Positions 38,950 to 47,068 of a stretch of DNA of 64,000 nt are shown piece by piece. The notes beneath the pieces were generated by a model. That model was given only the letters and a program-made list of their open reading frames with translations, did not search any database and was not told the origin of the DNA. Within the stretch, counting starts at the first letter, position 1. Each line of letters opens with the position of its first letter. The position numbers and the translations under genes are program-made. Source of the DNA: CAZZKG01 sp964654825 (GTDB lineage Bacteria > Gemmatimonadota > CAZMKB01); the NCBI GenBank assembly GCA_964654825.1, contig CAZZKG010000005.1, positions 35,347-99,346 of the forward strand, in the 5' to 3' direction.

Positions 38950-39905
38950 GAAGCCCCCCCCTCAGCGGGTCTCCTGAAAGCCCTGAGCCGACTGCTTCTG
39001 GAACGAGGGTTCGCCTGTTTTTCTTCACCGGTCGGCTTCACAACTTTCTTGGTGAGCCTTACACCCTCTGCTCCACTACCGTCACACCAAGGGTTCCTGA
39101 ATCCGGGCGGGCATACGCACGCTGTGTGCGCCGTTGCGAAGAAGCGCTTCACTATCCTGTCTTCCAGCGAATGGTACGCGACGACAACGATGGTCCCTCC
39201 GGGAGCAAGACGGGACAGGAGCATCGGCAGTCCTCTCTCGAGGGAGGACAGCTCATCGTTCACTCTAATCCTGAGAGCCATGAATACCCGAGCAAGAGAT
39301 TTCACTGCGTACCTCGGATCTGATGCTTTTCTCACACAGGCGGCAAGCTCCCCGGTTGTCCTGATCTCCCCCTTCCGCCGTCGGCGAATGATCACCTCCG
39401 CGATCCTTCTGCTCCTTCTCTCTTCTCCATATTTCCAGAAGATGTCAGCGAGTTCCTCACTCGAAAGATGATTGACGAGTTCAGCGGCTCCGGTTCCGAC
39501 TCCACGGTCCATCCTCATGTCCAGTTCTTCATCTTTCGAGAACGAGAATCCACGATTCGACTCGAGCTGGAGTGTCGAAAATCCGAGGTCTGCCGCCACA
39601 CCGGCGAAGTAGGTATCCTCCTCGAGTAGCTGGGGAAGGTCGGCGAAGTTGCCGTGCAGGATGGTGATCCTGTCAGCAAAACGTTCGAGCCGTTTTCTCG
39701 TATACTCGAGCGCGTCGTGATCCCGGTCCACTAGCACGACCTTTCCGTCCGGGCTGCTCCTCTCGAGAATTGCTCCAGCGTAACCGCCGCCACCCGCAGT
39801 TGCATCGAGGTAGGTGTTTCCGCTCATCGGTTCGAGGAATCTCATCGATTCCGCGAGGAGTACGGGAGTGTGCTCAATGTCAGGATATGGATGATCACTC
39901 ACCAT
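38946..39905 (-). CDS. rsmH: 16S rRNA (cytosine-N4) methyltransferase RsmH
   Basis: RsmH (MraW) methylates C1402 of 16S rRNA using SAM. Motifs are HTPVLLAESMRFL, the SAM loop DATAGGGGYAGAIL, and FSTLQLESNRGFSF; the end carries the usual VVAYHSLEDRIVKRFF and basic SRSSRLRAFRR. The ATG at 39905 with GGAG nearby gives the typical N-terminus; an ATG at 39956 would add 17 residues and cannot be excluded. Second gene of the dcw operon. Confidence 0.95.
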   Translation of the reverse strand: MVSDHPYPDIEHTPVLLAESMRFLEPMSGNTYLDATAGGGGYAGAILERSSPDGKVVLVDRDHDALEYTRKRLERFADRITILHGNFADLPQLLEEDTYFAGVAADLGFSTLQLESNRGFSFSKDEELDMRMDRGVGTGAAELVNHLSSEELADIFWKYGEERRSRRIAEVIIRRRRKGEIRTTGELAACVRKASDPRYAVKSLARVFMALRIRVNDELSSLERGLPMLLSRLAPGGTIVVVAYHSLEDRIVKRFFATAHTACVCPPGFRNPWCDGSGAEGVRLTKKVVKPTGEEKQANPRSRSSRLRAFRRPAEGGAS

Positions 39906-39963
39906 GATTCTCCGTCGCGATCGACCCGGTGGGCACACTGTGGTATCCACCAGCATACTCGTG

Positions 39964-40422
39964 TCACTCCATGAATTTTGAAAAATCGATTTTACTGAGT
40001 GCTTCTTCAGCAAGTTCCGGATAGGGTTTTTTAAGTTCCTTCTTGTATGATTCCCAGACGGCCGGATTCCAGATCTCGATGTGGAACATCACGCCGATGA
40101 TCAGAGCTTCCTTCTGGAGATCTGCAAACCCGATAAGATCATCCCTGATCTTGATCCTCCCCTGATCATCAATCCGGACATCCTCGGACTTTTCTCCGAG
40201 TTGTCTGAAGAAGTCGCGATCATCTTTTTTCCCGAACGTCGTCGACATGAACCCCTTTACGTACAGTTTCCATCGATCGTAGGGGAAGACGAAGATGCAC
40301 TGCTCCAGCCCCTCGGAGAGGACAAACGTTTTGTCTTCTGTCATTTTGCGGAATTTAGAAGGAAGGTTAACTCTATTCTTTTCATCGATGCTGTATATGT
40401 ATTTACCGATGTACCCGAGCAT
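39964..40422 (-). CDS. mraZ: transcriptional regulator MraZ
   Basis: The 152-residue protein consists of two AbrB-like SpoVT/MraZ domains: MLGYIGKYIYSIDEKNRVNLPSKFR at the start (DxKxRxxxPxxFR pattern) and DDQGRIKIRDDLIGFA in the second. It represses the dcw operon by binding repeats upstream of its own gene. Such repeats are visible at 40451-40475. First gene of the operon; ATG start. Confidence 0.96.
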   Translation of the reverse strand: MLGYIGKYIYSIDEKNRVNLPSKFRKMTEDKTFVLSEGLEQCIFVFPYDRWKLYVKGFMSTTFGKKDDRDFFRQLGEKSEDVRIDDQGRIKIRDDLIGFADLQKEALIIGVMFHIEIWNPAVWESYKKELKKPYPELAEEALSKIDFSKFME

Positions 40423-40450
40423 AGAGGAATTTTAGTTTAAGGTTAAACTC

Positions 40451-40475
40451 TACCACAATCTCCCACGATCACCCC
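40451..40475 (-). promoter_or_regulatory. candidate MraZ operator (three repeats, 10-base period)
   Basis: Read on the minus strand, GGGGT, TGGGA and TGGTA occur in a row, each start 10 bases after the previous (+ strand 40471-40475, 40461-40465, 40451-40455). Known MraZ sites are TGGGA-like repeats at this period. The site covers the expected first transcribed bases and lies 28 bases before the mraZ ATG. Confidence 0.7.
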
Positions 40476-40483
40476 GTTGAAAT

Positions 40484-40512
40484 ATTGTATTATTATTGAG
40501 CTGATTTGTCAA
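40484..40512 (-). promoter_or_regulatory. promoter of the dcw operon
   Basis: On the minus strand TTGACA (40507-40512), a 17-base spacer and TACAAT (40484-40489) form a near-consensus promoter immediately upstream of the MraZ repeats. The remaining 200 bases to the LOG-family stop at 40713 are A/T-rich and show no gene. Confidence 0.85.
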
Positions 40513-40712
40513 GGACAAATCGTAAGTTTTTTCAATCTTCTGGTATTTTTTTTTGCGGATGGGGTGATCAAAAACAATGGAGATAGTCGTAATCCAATTT
40601 GTGTACTGAGCAGTTTCTCAGAACTCATGTTTCCGGAGAAAAAAAGGGAGGGGATATCTGATAAATACTGATTTGTTTGTGTGGAGAAAAAAACAGACTG
40701 AATGGTGGTTGA

Positions 40713-41201
40713 TCAGCTTCTCTTTTTCTGTGAACATTCGAGAGCCTTCAGAACGGCATCTTCGGCAGAATCTACCCGGATGATGGTGTCCGGGTCGCTG
40801 CCCTGTACTTTCCAGGTTTGGAGTCCTACGACATCGACACCAAACCTCATTGCGGTGGCGATCTCGGATAGGGTTCCATAACCGCCGCCGATGGCGATGA
40901 GGCAATCGGAAGATTTTACGAGAATGACGTTTCGCGCTTCACCCACACCGGTGGCGATGGCGACGGTCACAAACTCGTTCGCCTCTTCCATGAAGTTGCC
41001 CGGGAGTATGCCGACAGAGGCCCCCCCCTCCTCCACCACTCCCCTGGCGCATGCTTCCATTACTCCACCTAGCCCCCCGCACACAAGAACAGCGCCGGAC
41101 CGTGCGATGAGTCTCCCGACCTGTGTTGCCAGCTCCACATCAGAAGGTGTGGCATTCGATGCCCCGACGACTCCGATCGATAATTTCCGAATATTCTTCA
41201 A
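40713..41201 (-). CDS. TIGR00725/LOG-like Rossmann protein
   Basis: The 162-residue single-domain protein is of the SLOG/LOG-like superfamily, close to the TIGR00725 group. Evidence is IGVVGASNATPSDVELA at the start, VLVCGGLGGVMEACARG and the nucleotide-binding IAIGGGYGTLSEIATAM near 105-121. Related LOG enzymes release cytokinin-like bases from nucleotides, but members of this subgroup lack proven function. The classical PGGxGTxxE is modified to GGGYGTLSE. It starts with TTG overlapping the stop of the desulforedoxin gene (TTGA), so the two are cotranslated. Confidence 0.85.
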   Translation of the reverse strand: MKNIRKLSIGVVGASNATPSDVELATQVGRLIARSGAVLVCGGLGGVMEACARGVVEEGGASVGILPGNFMEEANEFVTVAIATGVGEARNVILVKSSDCLIAIGGGYGTLSEIATAMRFGVDVVGLQTWKVQGSDPDTIIRVDSAEDAVLKALECSQKKRS

Positions 41202-41326
41202 TCAGTCACTCTGGTCATGGGTTGATTGCAGCAGATCAACTCACCACCACCGACTTCCTTCACTTCGACAACGTTACCGCAGATCTCGCATCTGAATACT
41301 TCTCCGGTGTTCTGAACCCGTACCAT
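41198..41326 (-). CDS. desulforedoxin-like small iron protein (42 aa)
   Basis: This 42-residue protein matches the desulforedoxin/desulfoferrodoxin N-terminal domain. Two Cys pairs (CEIC at 13-16 and CC at 32-33, followed by NQPM) are spaced as in that domain and would bind one rubredoxin-type iron. Free-standing desulforedoxins act in electron transfer or oxygen detoxification in anaerobes. ATG at 41326 follows a strong GGAAGGAGG. The gene is easily missed because of its size. It is translationally coupled to the LOG-like gene; no superoxide reductase catalytic domain follows. Confidence 0.85.
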   Translation of the reverse strand: MVRVQNTGEVFRCEICGNVVEVKEVGGGELICCNQPMTRVTD

Positions 41327-41367
41327 CACAACCTCCTTCCAGAATTCAGGGAACACGGCATGAAATT

Positions 41368-41396
41368 ATAATACTTGCGCCGGAGGGTAGAGTCAA
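41368..41396 (-). promoter_or_regulatory. promoter of the desulforedoxin/LOG pair
   Basis: On the minus strand TTGACT (41391-41396) and TATTAT (41368-41373) are 17 bases apart, about 42 bases before the desulforedoxin ATG. Confidence 0.65.
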
Positions 41397-41498
41397 GTAG
41401 ATATGAGAGAAACCCTGGTTCGTGACTGAACAGGACGTGAGCTGAGATTTCATCACTCGAATTTTTCGAGGAATGACACCGGGAAAGGAGCGTGTTTC

Positions 41499-41675
41499 AT
41501 GAGAAAATTATTGTTTCTGATGGCTATCCTCGCCGCATTCGAAGCGGGACGGATTTTTGAAGCCGTCGTGACCAGTTCTCTGACTGCGGATACTACCGAA
41601 CGAATGGAGGTGGAAGTGGATCAGCTGCACTGGGACCTCACGGATATTGCCCGTGCTATTCGGGAGAGCAGATAG
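41499..41675 (+). CDS. 58-residue signal-anchored small protein
   Basis: An ATG behind AAAGGAG opens a 58-codon frame ending in TAG. The first 16 residues (MRKLLFLMAILAAFEA) form a signal or membrane anchor. The rest is acidic and helical (TERMEVEVDQLHWDLTDIA), possibly a short coiled coil. I do not recognise a family. The ribosome-binding site and clean N-terminus argue for a real gene. Bases 1676-1965 beyond 40000 (41676-41965) contain only a small CCGGC/GCCGG hairpin at 41781-41797. Confidence 0.6.
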   Translation: MRKLLFLMAILAAFEAGRIFEAVVTSSLTADTTERMEVEVDQLHWDLTDIARAIRESR

Positions 41676-41965
41676 GTGAGGAGTTTGGAGTGTGAATTTT
41701 CGATTCACAAATCGGGTTGAAAAAAAACGTAAAAAGACGGCATTCTGAGACCTATTCCGTCGCCGCGTGTGAGCAAGTGTCCGGCGAAACCTGCCGGAAC
41801 GGGTACTATGAAACAGAGACTCATCTTATGTCAAACTTTAAGTGTAAGTCGTAATTCATTATATAACAATTTATTGTGATGTTTTAAAATCTACCATTTC
41901 AATGAAGTGGTTGCGCGGGAAGAATCAATCCGGCCAGCTGGACAAGTACGCCCTTTACTGGGCAC

Positions 41966-42820
41966 TCATTCGAGAAGGTTTATCTTCCTGATGAACTGCT
42001 TGCCGTCGATTCGAAGATTGGAGAGGTATACTCCTGAGGGCACGGTTTCGCCCGACCTGTCCTTCCCATCCCATACGACCTGGTGGTTCCCCGGAGGAAG
42101 TGGTTTGTCAATGAGGGTCACAACGAGCCTGCCCCTAACGTCATAGAGGGACAGGTTCACCTGCTGTCTCGAGCCGGTCTTCCCTTTGATCTCGAATGGG
42201 ATCGTGGTCCTTGGATTGAAGGGATTCGGGTAGTTCTGTCCGAGGGAGGATCTCGGCACCATAGTGGTCGTTTTGTCTTCTCCGATGCTGCTGGGTTCGT
42301 TGATGACGATTCCCACCCCGAAGTTCCCTTCCATAACACCCCAGGTATCTTCTTCCAGGATCAGAGAAGTGGGTGGATCCTCAGGATAATATCCCCGGAA
42401 CGAGATACCCGGAGGGCTGTGAAGCTCGAGGTTTCTGATAAAAACCCAAACCTGACCGGAAATGGTGAGTTCGGCAGAACGCAGGTCACATTTCATCCAG
42501 TCGTCCGCACACGAAGGAGGTATCCTCACCTCACCGACCCGATGGATCAGCGAAGGATAGATGGTGTCGGGAAGCGTTTCGATGATGTACACGCACACAC
42601 TGTCCGACACATCGTAATGGAGCCATACTTCATCCAGGGAAACGGCTGTTTCCCCCACTTCGAAGAGAACGGCCTCGGCCAGATAGTAACCACCTGCCCA
42701 GTATGCCGGAGTGTCGGTCGGTTTGAAATGGGTGATGAGTTCGGCCTGTGCGGTACCATGAAGGGAAGACAGAATAACAGTGATCAGGATCAGACGAAAT
42801 CTCACCGCGAAAGGTATCAT
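41966..42820 (-). CDS. secreted protein with C-terminal sorting domain
   Basis: The 284-residue exoprotein has a signal peptide (about 1-27, ending AQA), then a beta-sandwich of about 150 residues (HFKPTDTPAYWAGGYYLAE, VWLHYDVSDSVCVYIIE). That domain resembles a module that often precedes sorting domains in FCB bacteria. It ends with LGQNYPNPFNPRTTIPF through DVRGRLVVTLID to RKINLLE. No catalytic motif is visible. It is probably a cell-surface structural or adhesive protein. It sits alone, with no clear promoter seen. Confidence 0.82.
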   Translation of the reverse strand: MIPFAVRFRLILITVILSSLHGTAQAELITHFKPTDTPAYWAGGYYLAEAVLFEVGETAVSLDEVWLHYDVSDSVCVYIIETLPDTIYPSLIHRVGEVRIPPSCADDWMKCDLRSAELTISGQVWVFIRNLELHSPPGISFRGYYPEDPPTSLILEEDTWGVMEGNFGVGIVINEPSSIGEDKTTTMVPRSSLGQNYPNPFNPRTTIPFEIKGKTGSRQQVNLSLYDVRGRLVVTLIDKPLPPGNHQVVWDGKDRSGETVPSGVYLSNLRIDGKQFIRKINLLE

Positions 42821-42999
42821 ACCCCTGCGTATCCCTGTGGGAGAACGGTATTACGGAAGGAACTACCACCCGTCCAATTATTAGAGAGAAGAATACAAGA
42901 TTAATGCCGCAGGATCAAGCTCTTTATCTGGACACACTCATCCGCAGCTCTCGATGGATGGACTGTCCTCGGGTCCTGCTGCTCTTCCCCATTACTGAT

Positions 43000-43240
43000 C
43001 TGGTGTTCCGTCCCAGCGATTCATCACCTATTAAGGCAGCTCTCGAATTCCCTGTTTGTGGTATTCCTTNNNNNNNNNNNNNNNNNNNNNNNNNNNNNNN
43101 NNNNNNNNNNNNNNNNNNNNNNNNNNNNNNNNNNNNNNNNNNNNNNNNNNNNNNNNNNNNNNNNNNNNNGTCGTCTCGCCTGGCCAGCAACTTCAATAGC
43201 TCGCTGTAATTGTCAACGAACTTCTGGGACGGAACTCTAG
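43000..43240. mobile_element. insertion-sequence remnant with inverted ends, interrupted by the gap
   Basis: CTGGTGTTCCGTCCCAG (43000-43016) and CTGGGACGGAACTCTAG (43224-43240) are inverted repeats with a few mismatches, on either side of the gap. Inside, the minus strand can be read FVDNYSELLKLLARRDD entering the gap from the right and KEYHKQGIRELP followed by a stop leaving it on the left. That is compatible with the two ends of a transposase gene. The real length is unknown because the middle is N. No target duplication was found. Confidence 0.5.
43070..43169. other. assembly gap of 100 N
   Basis: Exactly 100 N, the usual placeholder for unknown length. It lies inside the inverted-repeat element at 43000-43240, so a repeated sequence probably broke the assembly. 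Frames that appear to span it are not real. Confidence 0.98.
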
Positions 43241-43812
43241 GGAGACAGAGTGAAACACCAGGGACGAACGTTGAGGGGATCGGGATAACCAAACGTCGCA
43301 TCACCGACACGGGTCGCCCAGTCGAAGTTCCCCGGAACATTTGGGACGGATTCCGGAGGATAGTAGTTGACCAGGAGCCAGGTGAAACCGGGTGGGAGCG
43401 GGCCGATTGTCCAGTCGTACTGACAGGTGCTCCGTTTATGAAATGTCCCGCAGTCCCAGACACGGATATACTGGAGCGGTATGAAGCCGCCCTCTTCGAA
43501 AAAATATTCCGTGACGAATGCGAGCGTGTCAACCCCGATCTGGAAATCGTAGACTTCATTCCACGGGTCAGCGTGGGGAGTACTCGTTGTCCAGGCATCT
43601 ACGATGGAAGACTGTGTCAGTACCGGGAGATTACCTTTTTTTCCGTCAACCTGGATAATTTCCATCTGGCCACATGGTCCCCGGAAACTACCGTTATCCC
43701 CATCACCCCCTTCACCTGAATACGCAGTCACCTCGCTCGTGCTCGATACCAGAGCCAGGGAGAGAGACAGAAAGAACATCCAGATGGTCATGGTGAATAC
43801 ATTTTTTTTCAT
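43237..43812 (-). CDS. exported protein of unknown function, 3-prime end at an IS
   Basis: The frame has 191 residues with a signal peptide (about 1-30, ending EVTA). It continues with a Gly/Asp-rich stretch (SGEGGDGDNG) and a beta-rich body with four Cys (GPCGQ, WDCGTF, STCQYDW, PWCFTL). I recognise no family. The TAG at 43237 lies within the inverted end of the IS remnant, so the original C-terminus has probably been cut off. It has its own consensus promoter and follows the radical SAM gene on the same strand; a link between them is only suggested. Confidence 0.6.
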   Translation of the reverse strand: MKKNVFTMTIWMFFLSLSLALVSSTSEVTAYSGEGGDGDNGSFRGPCGQMEIIQVDGKKGNLPVLTQSSIVDAWTTSTPHADPWNEVYDFQIGVDTLAFVTEYFFEEGGFIPLQYIRVWDCGTFHKRSTCQYDWTIGPLPPGFTWLLVNYYPPESVPNVPGNFDWATRVGDATFGYPDPLNVRPWCFTLSP

Positions 43813-43874
43813 CTACTTCACCCCCACGTTAATTTCAGTTTCACATAGTGGGCTCTAACCTTATTTGTTCGGTT

Positions 43875-43903
43875 ATTATATCACATTTTTCCCTGTTTGT
43901 CAA
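43875..43903 (-). promoter_or_regulatory. perfect-consensus promoter
   Basis: On the minus strand TTGACA (43898-43903), 17 bases and TATAAT (43875-43880). Transcription would start near 43868, 56 bases before the ATG at 43812. Confidence 0.85.
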
Positions 43904-44013
43904 ATAAAAGTTATGAAAATGTTAAAAATTTCCCCTCAGGAACCCTCGTTCACCAGTATTCAACGACATAATTGGCCAGAAATCGTCTGAATTTGCAACG
44001 TGTTAGGGGAAAG

Positions 44014-45087
44014 TCATATCTGTCTCTCATCCAGGTCCTGTAACGGTTCTCCCCTCTTCTGTGCCAGATCCCTTCGGAATTCCGGTTTCTGCATGATGCA
44101 CTCCCCCAGCAACCTGTCATAATACTGGCACATATCGGCTGATACCTGTTTGACCAGGCGGTTGAAGTCCTCCTTCCTGATATTTCCATAGGAGAAAGGG
44201 ATACACGGACAGGCGATAAGCTCTCCCTGCGGTGAGACGTAGAGGAACCGCCGCCCTGCAGTGCACGTGGTACTTTCGGTTGGATGCTCCATGTGCACGA
44301 ATGGAGGGTCCCAGAGGGTACGTACTTTCTCACGCTCTTCAAATGACAGTACTTCATTCACCGAGCAGGACCAGTTTCCCGATGCAATGGGAAAAAGAAT
44401 CACTACTGAATTGACATCCAGCTCCCGGCCCAGGGCGATGATATTTTTCAGGTCCCGCAGGTCATTATCCCGCACCTCCTCTTTCGAAGCATATGTCCAG
44501 ATATTACAGCGTATGTCGTAAGAGACCAGATTTCTGATCCCCGCCACTGCTTTCTGGTAACAGCCCGGGTAGGAACGCTTCCTGTCGTGTACCTCGGGGA
44601 GGGCGCTGTCGAGTGAGACATTACACCGGTAGAGCCCGGCCTTTTGTAATTCTTTTACGAGAGGCTCGTCCAGCAGGATTCCGTTTGTATAGATCGTGGG
44701 AAGCAAACCGCGACTGACGGCATACGCCACGAGTTCGACGATATCCTCGCGTAAGAGCGGCTCGCCCCCGAAAAACATCAATTCCAGGACACACGCCTTC
44801 TGTGCGATATCGATTACCTCACGTATCTCCGAACCGGTCAACTCGGGCTGGCGGGAATTCAACCGGTCCCCTACGAAACAGTGTACACAGCGGCACTGGC
44901 ATCGGTAGGTCATGCCGAGCCACAATTCTACCGGGACAGATCGCCCGAAACCGTATTTGAAAAGGCGGCGGATGAACAGCCACCTGGTCTTGGCTGATGT
45001 ATCTTTCACGTAACGAGAGTGTGCAGATCTCAATCGGTTGATAAGATCAGAGTGTTTGAACAATAACAACCCTCCCGGCGGACTCAC
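44014..45087 (-). CDS. radical SAM protein with SPASM-like C-terminus
   Basis: The protein has 357 residues. The [4Fe-4S]-SAM motif Cx3Cx2C is in TYRCQCRCVHCF (near residue 67), followed by the GGEPLLR motif near 105. The C-terminal part has CTAGRRFLYVSPQGELIACPC, C..G....V.P.G.. .PC being the SPASM/twitch pattern that binds auxiliary clusters. Such enzymes modify peptides or assist in maturation of enzymes and cofactors. The target is unknown. No PqqD-like recognition domain is visible. It is flanked on the same strand by two exported Cys-containing proteins, which could be clients, but separate promoters are present. Confidence 0.88.
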   Translation of the reverse strand: MSPPGGLLLFKHSDLINRLRSAHSRYVKDTSAKTRWLFIRRLFKYGFGRSVPVELWLGMTYRCQCRCVHCFVGDRLNSRQPELTGSEIREVIDIAQKACVLELMFFGGEPLLREDIVELVAYAVSRGLLPTIYTNGILLDEPLVKELQKAGLYRCNVSLDSALPEVHDRKRSYPGCYQKAVAGIRNLVSYDIRCNIWTYASKEEVRDNDLRDLKNIIALGRELDVNSVVILFPIASGNWSCSVNEVLSFEEREKVRTLWDPPFVHMEHPTESTTCTAGRRFLYVSPQGELIACPCIPFSYGNIRKEDFNRLVKQVSADMCQYYDRLLGECIMQKPEFRRDLAQKRGEPLQDLDERQI

Positions 45088-45226
45088 ACCTGTTTAACGG
45101 CAGGATAGAAAACCTTTATCTGAAAATCAAATGGGCATGAGAAATGTACTTGTCCCTCTCTTTTTAACTAACACACTTACTAAAGTGATAGTAATAATAA
45201 ACAAGTTTACTACCCCACCCCTATTC

Positions 45227-45255
45227 ATAATAAAAAGAAACGTAGTTACTGTCAA
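45227..45255 (-). promoter_or_regulatory. promoter of the radical SAM gene
   Basis: On the minus strand TTGACA (45250-45255), 17 bases and TATTAT (45227-45232). It leaves an A/T-rich leader of about 130 bases before the ATG at 45087. Apart from this, bases 45088-45468 hold nothing I can identify. Confidence 0.75.
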
Positions 45256-45468
45256 CCGCATCTCCCGGATTTTCCGGATTGGATGATAGAAGGAGCGGAT
45301 AATAAGGACAATGAGACAATCACGGACAGACAATTTTTGTTGATTACGCGGCTCGCTCCACACGGAGGTTGGATTCGTGCCAATTCGTGGAATAGAAACC
45401 GGAGGGAGATTTACACTTTGGGGTGTGGGGAGATGCGACGAAGCGCATAGTTTGCTGAATTGGCGACC

Positions 45469-45933
45469 TCACACTACAATATCACCACGCCAGATGAGCC
45501 TGTCGACAGCCCATATTTCAATGACATACAACCCGTGGGAGACAACCTCGAGCACAGTCGTCACCTCGTACACACAGTCGCAGCGGCATAGATTCGTGTA
45601 GACGTCCTTTTCCGTGAGTTTCAGAAGCTCTGCATCCTGAAAAAATTCGACCTGAATGGAATCGATGCAGCAGTTGAAGTAGGCATTCCCGTGAATCACC
45701 GTTGACTGCAATCCATCTACGATTATCTCGACATCCGCCGAGTCGCTCATTGTGTGAATGAAATCACCAGGGGAGGCTTTCAACAGACAGTCGCTCTGGG
45801 AGTAACTCAACAGGCGTGTCTCTCCCACAGGAACAGGAGCTGTCATGCTGTCATCATCCCCGCAATGGATGTACAGTATCGAAAGGATAATGAGGAACAG
45901 ACCTGCGAGCTCGAGTAGTATTCGACAACGCAT
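45469..45933 (-). CDS. exported Cys-rich (CC...CRCDC) protein, possible lipoprotein
   Basis: This is a 154-residue protein with an N-terminal hydrophobic segment ending in YIHCGDDDS, which could be a degenerate lipobox with Cys24 lipidated. The mature part has a distinctive pattern: NAYFNCCIDSI, then about 27 residues later NLCRCDCVYEV, ending in a short beta segment (GLYVIEIW). I have seen this CC/CxCxC arrangement in hypothetical exported proteins of FCB bacteria but know no function. It may bind a metal or form disulfides. ATG follows AAGGAGG. A palindrome surrounds its -10 region. Confidence 0.75.
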   Translation of the reverse strand: MRCRILLELAGLFLIILSILYIHCGDDDSMTAPVPVGETRLLSYSQSDCLLKASPGDFIHTMSDSADVEIIVDGLQSTVIHGNAYFNCCIDSIQVEFFQDAELLKLTEKDVYTNLCRCDCVYEVTTVLEVVSHGLYVIEIWAVDRLIWRGDIVV

Positions 45934-45955
45934 AATGACCTCCTTATCTGTCCAC

Positions 45956-45980
45956 CGTCTCTACAGGATTATAAGAGACG
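45956..45980 (-). promoter_or_regulatory. palindrome around a TATAAT box (putative operator)
   Basis: CGTCTCT (45956-45962) and AGAGACG (45974-45980) are perfect 7-base inverted arms. On the minus strand TATAAT (45968-45973) lies between them. The -35 is poor (TGCAAC, 18-base spacer), as expected of a regulated promoter. The start codon at 45933 is about 28 bases downstream of the expected transcription start. Confidence 0.5.
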
Positions 45981-46099
45981 ATCAACAAAATGTTGCACTC
46001 CGGCTGTGCATAAAAACGGAGTGGAGGTCACAAAGGTGAATTATATGTCCTCGATACTCTCTCCCTTTTCATGAAAACCGTAGGCCTGCTCGGGTTCCT

Positions 46100-47053
46100 C
46101 TACTCGACTCTGAAGACAACGGGCTTCCTGCCCAGGATATCGTCCGGCTGACCGAAAGTGGTTGCTTCGAGAACAGCGGTGTAGATACCGGGAGTGAGAC
46201 CTCCGGTCTGGAACAGAAGCGGCAGGGGTCCGATGTCCACGTTCGGCGGCAGTAATGGAGACAGGAGAAGCTGCCTATCCAACTCGTTTCCGTCCTGTTT
46301 GATGACGAGGTATGCATCTACACGTGTGGCTGTTTCACTTTTCAGCATGGCGAAGACCCGCTCTATGAGCAGCGGTTCTCCCTGCTGGATGACGATAGGG
46401 AGCTGCTCCGCACGGGAGTCGGAGAAGGATATCAGGACCGTATCGAAATCCAGCCGGGCCGTCGTGGGAGAGTTGACCCAGATCCCTGTATCCGGATCCC
46501 TGACGGCAAGGTCGTAATCGAAATAGTCCGGGAGCCCGGGTCCCTGATCGAAGGGGGTCACAAATGTCAGATGATAGGAGAAGTGCATGGCATCCATCAC
46601 CGAGTCATCCAGTGCCGGGAATACCGGAGTTCTGGCCATGTAGGCAGCCCATGTTCCGCCGAATTCGGTTTCGAGCTCAGCAGCCCCGGCGGGATCGGGA
46701 TCGAAAGAGATCGCGTCCCCGTTAAACTCGAAGCAGACGGCCTGACCGGTATTCTCCATCACGTCATCGAGCCTGAACCCGACGTTCATCTGGGGGGATG
46801 TATTACTCCCGTTGTACCTGCAGGCCTCCTCGATTTCCACGACATGCTCCACCTCTATCTCGAGGTGTCCCTGCTCCTGGATGGTGATACACCCCTTTAC
46901 CTTTGCACCTTCTTTACATTTAACACCTTTCACATAATCGTACTTCTCGAGAATCTTCTCCATGATATCATCGCAGCAGCAGCCGTTGTGAAACAGCGCT
47001 GTCATAGCAATGATAGTGGTAAATGCCAGTTCTCTTCCCCTTTTTCGCCGCAT
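46100..47053 (-). CDS. exported protein, putative lipoprotein, unknown function
   Basis: From the ATG at 47053 (AAAGGAGG site) the protein has about 317 residues. The N-terminus is basic then hydrophobic and ends in ALFHNGCCCDD, so one of the Cys may be lipidated. The body is acidic and beta-rich, with a final segment (GGLTPGIYTAVLEATTFGQ) like the closing strands of an Ig-like domain. No family recognised. An upstream in-frame start (47080) would add nine residues ahead of the ribosome-binding site and is less likely. Confidence 0.7.
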   Translation of the reverse strand: MRRKRGRELAFTTIIAMTALFHNGCCCDDIMEKILEKYDYVKGVKCKEGAKVKGCITIQEQGHLEIEVEHVVEIEEACRYNGSNTSPQMNVGFRLDDVMENTGQAVCFEFNGDAISFDPDPAGAAELETEFGGTWAAYMARTPVFPALDDSVMDAMHFSYHLTFVTPFDQGPGLPDYFDYDLAVRDPDTGIWVNSPTTARLDFDTVLISFSDSRAEQLPIVIQQGEPLLIERVFAMLKSETATRVDAYLVIKQDGNELDRQLLLSPLLPPNVDIGPLPLLFQTGGLTPGIYTAVLEATTFGQPDDILGRKPVVFRVE

Positions 47054-47068
47054 TCCCGGCCTCCTTTG

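Noticed and set aside
42924..43598. Open frame crossing the first N run
   Set aside because: It only exists because N is read as open sequence.
45127..45363. 78-residue frame with hydrophobic stretches upstream of the radical SAM gene, considered as a precursor peptide
   Set aside because: It spans the radical SAM promoter, has no ribosome-binding site and its hydrophobicity reflects A/T-rich DNA.
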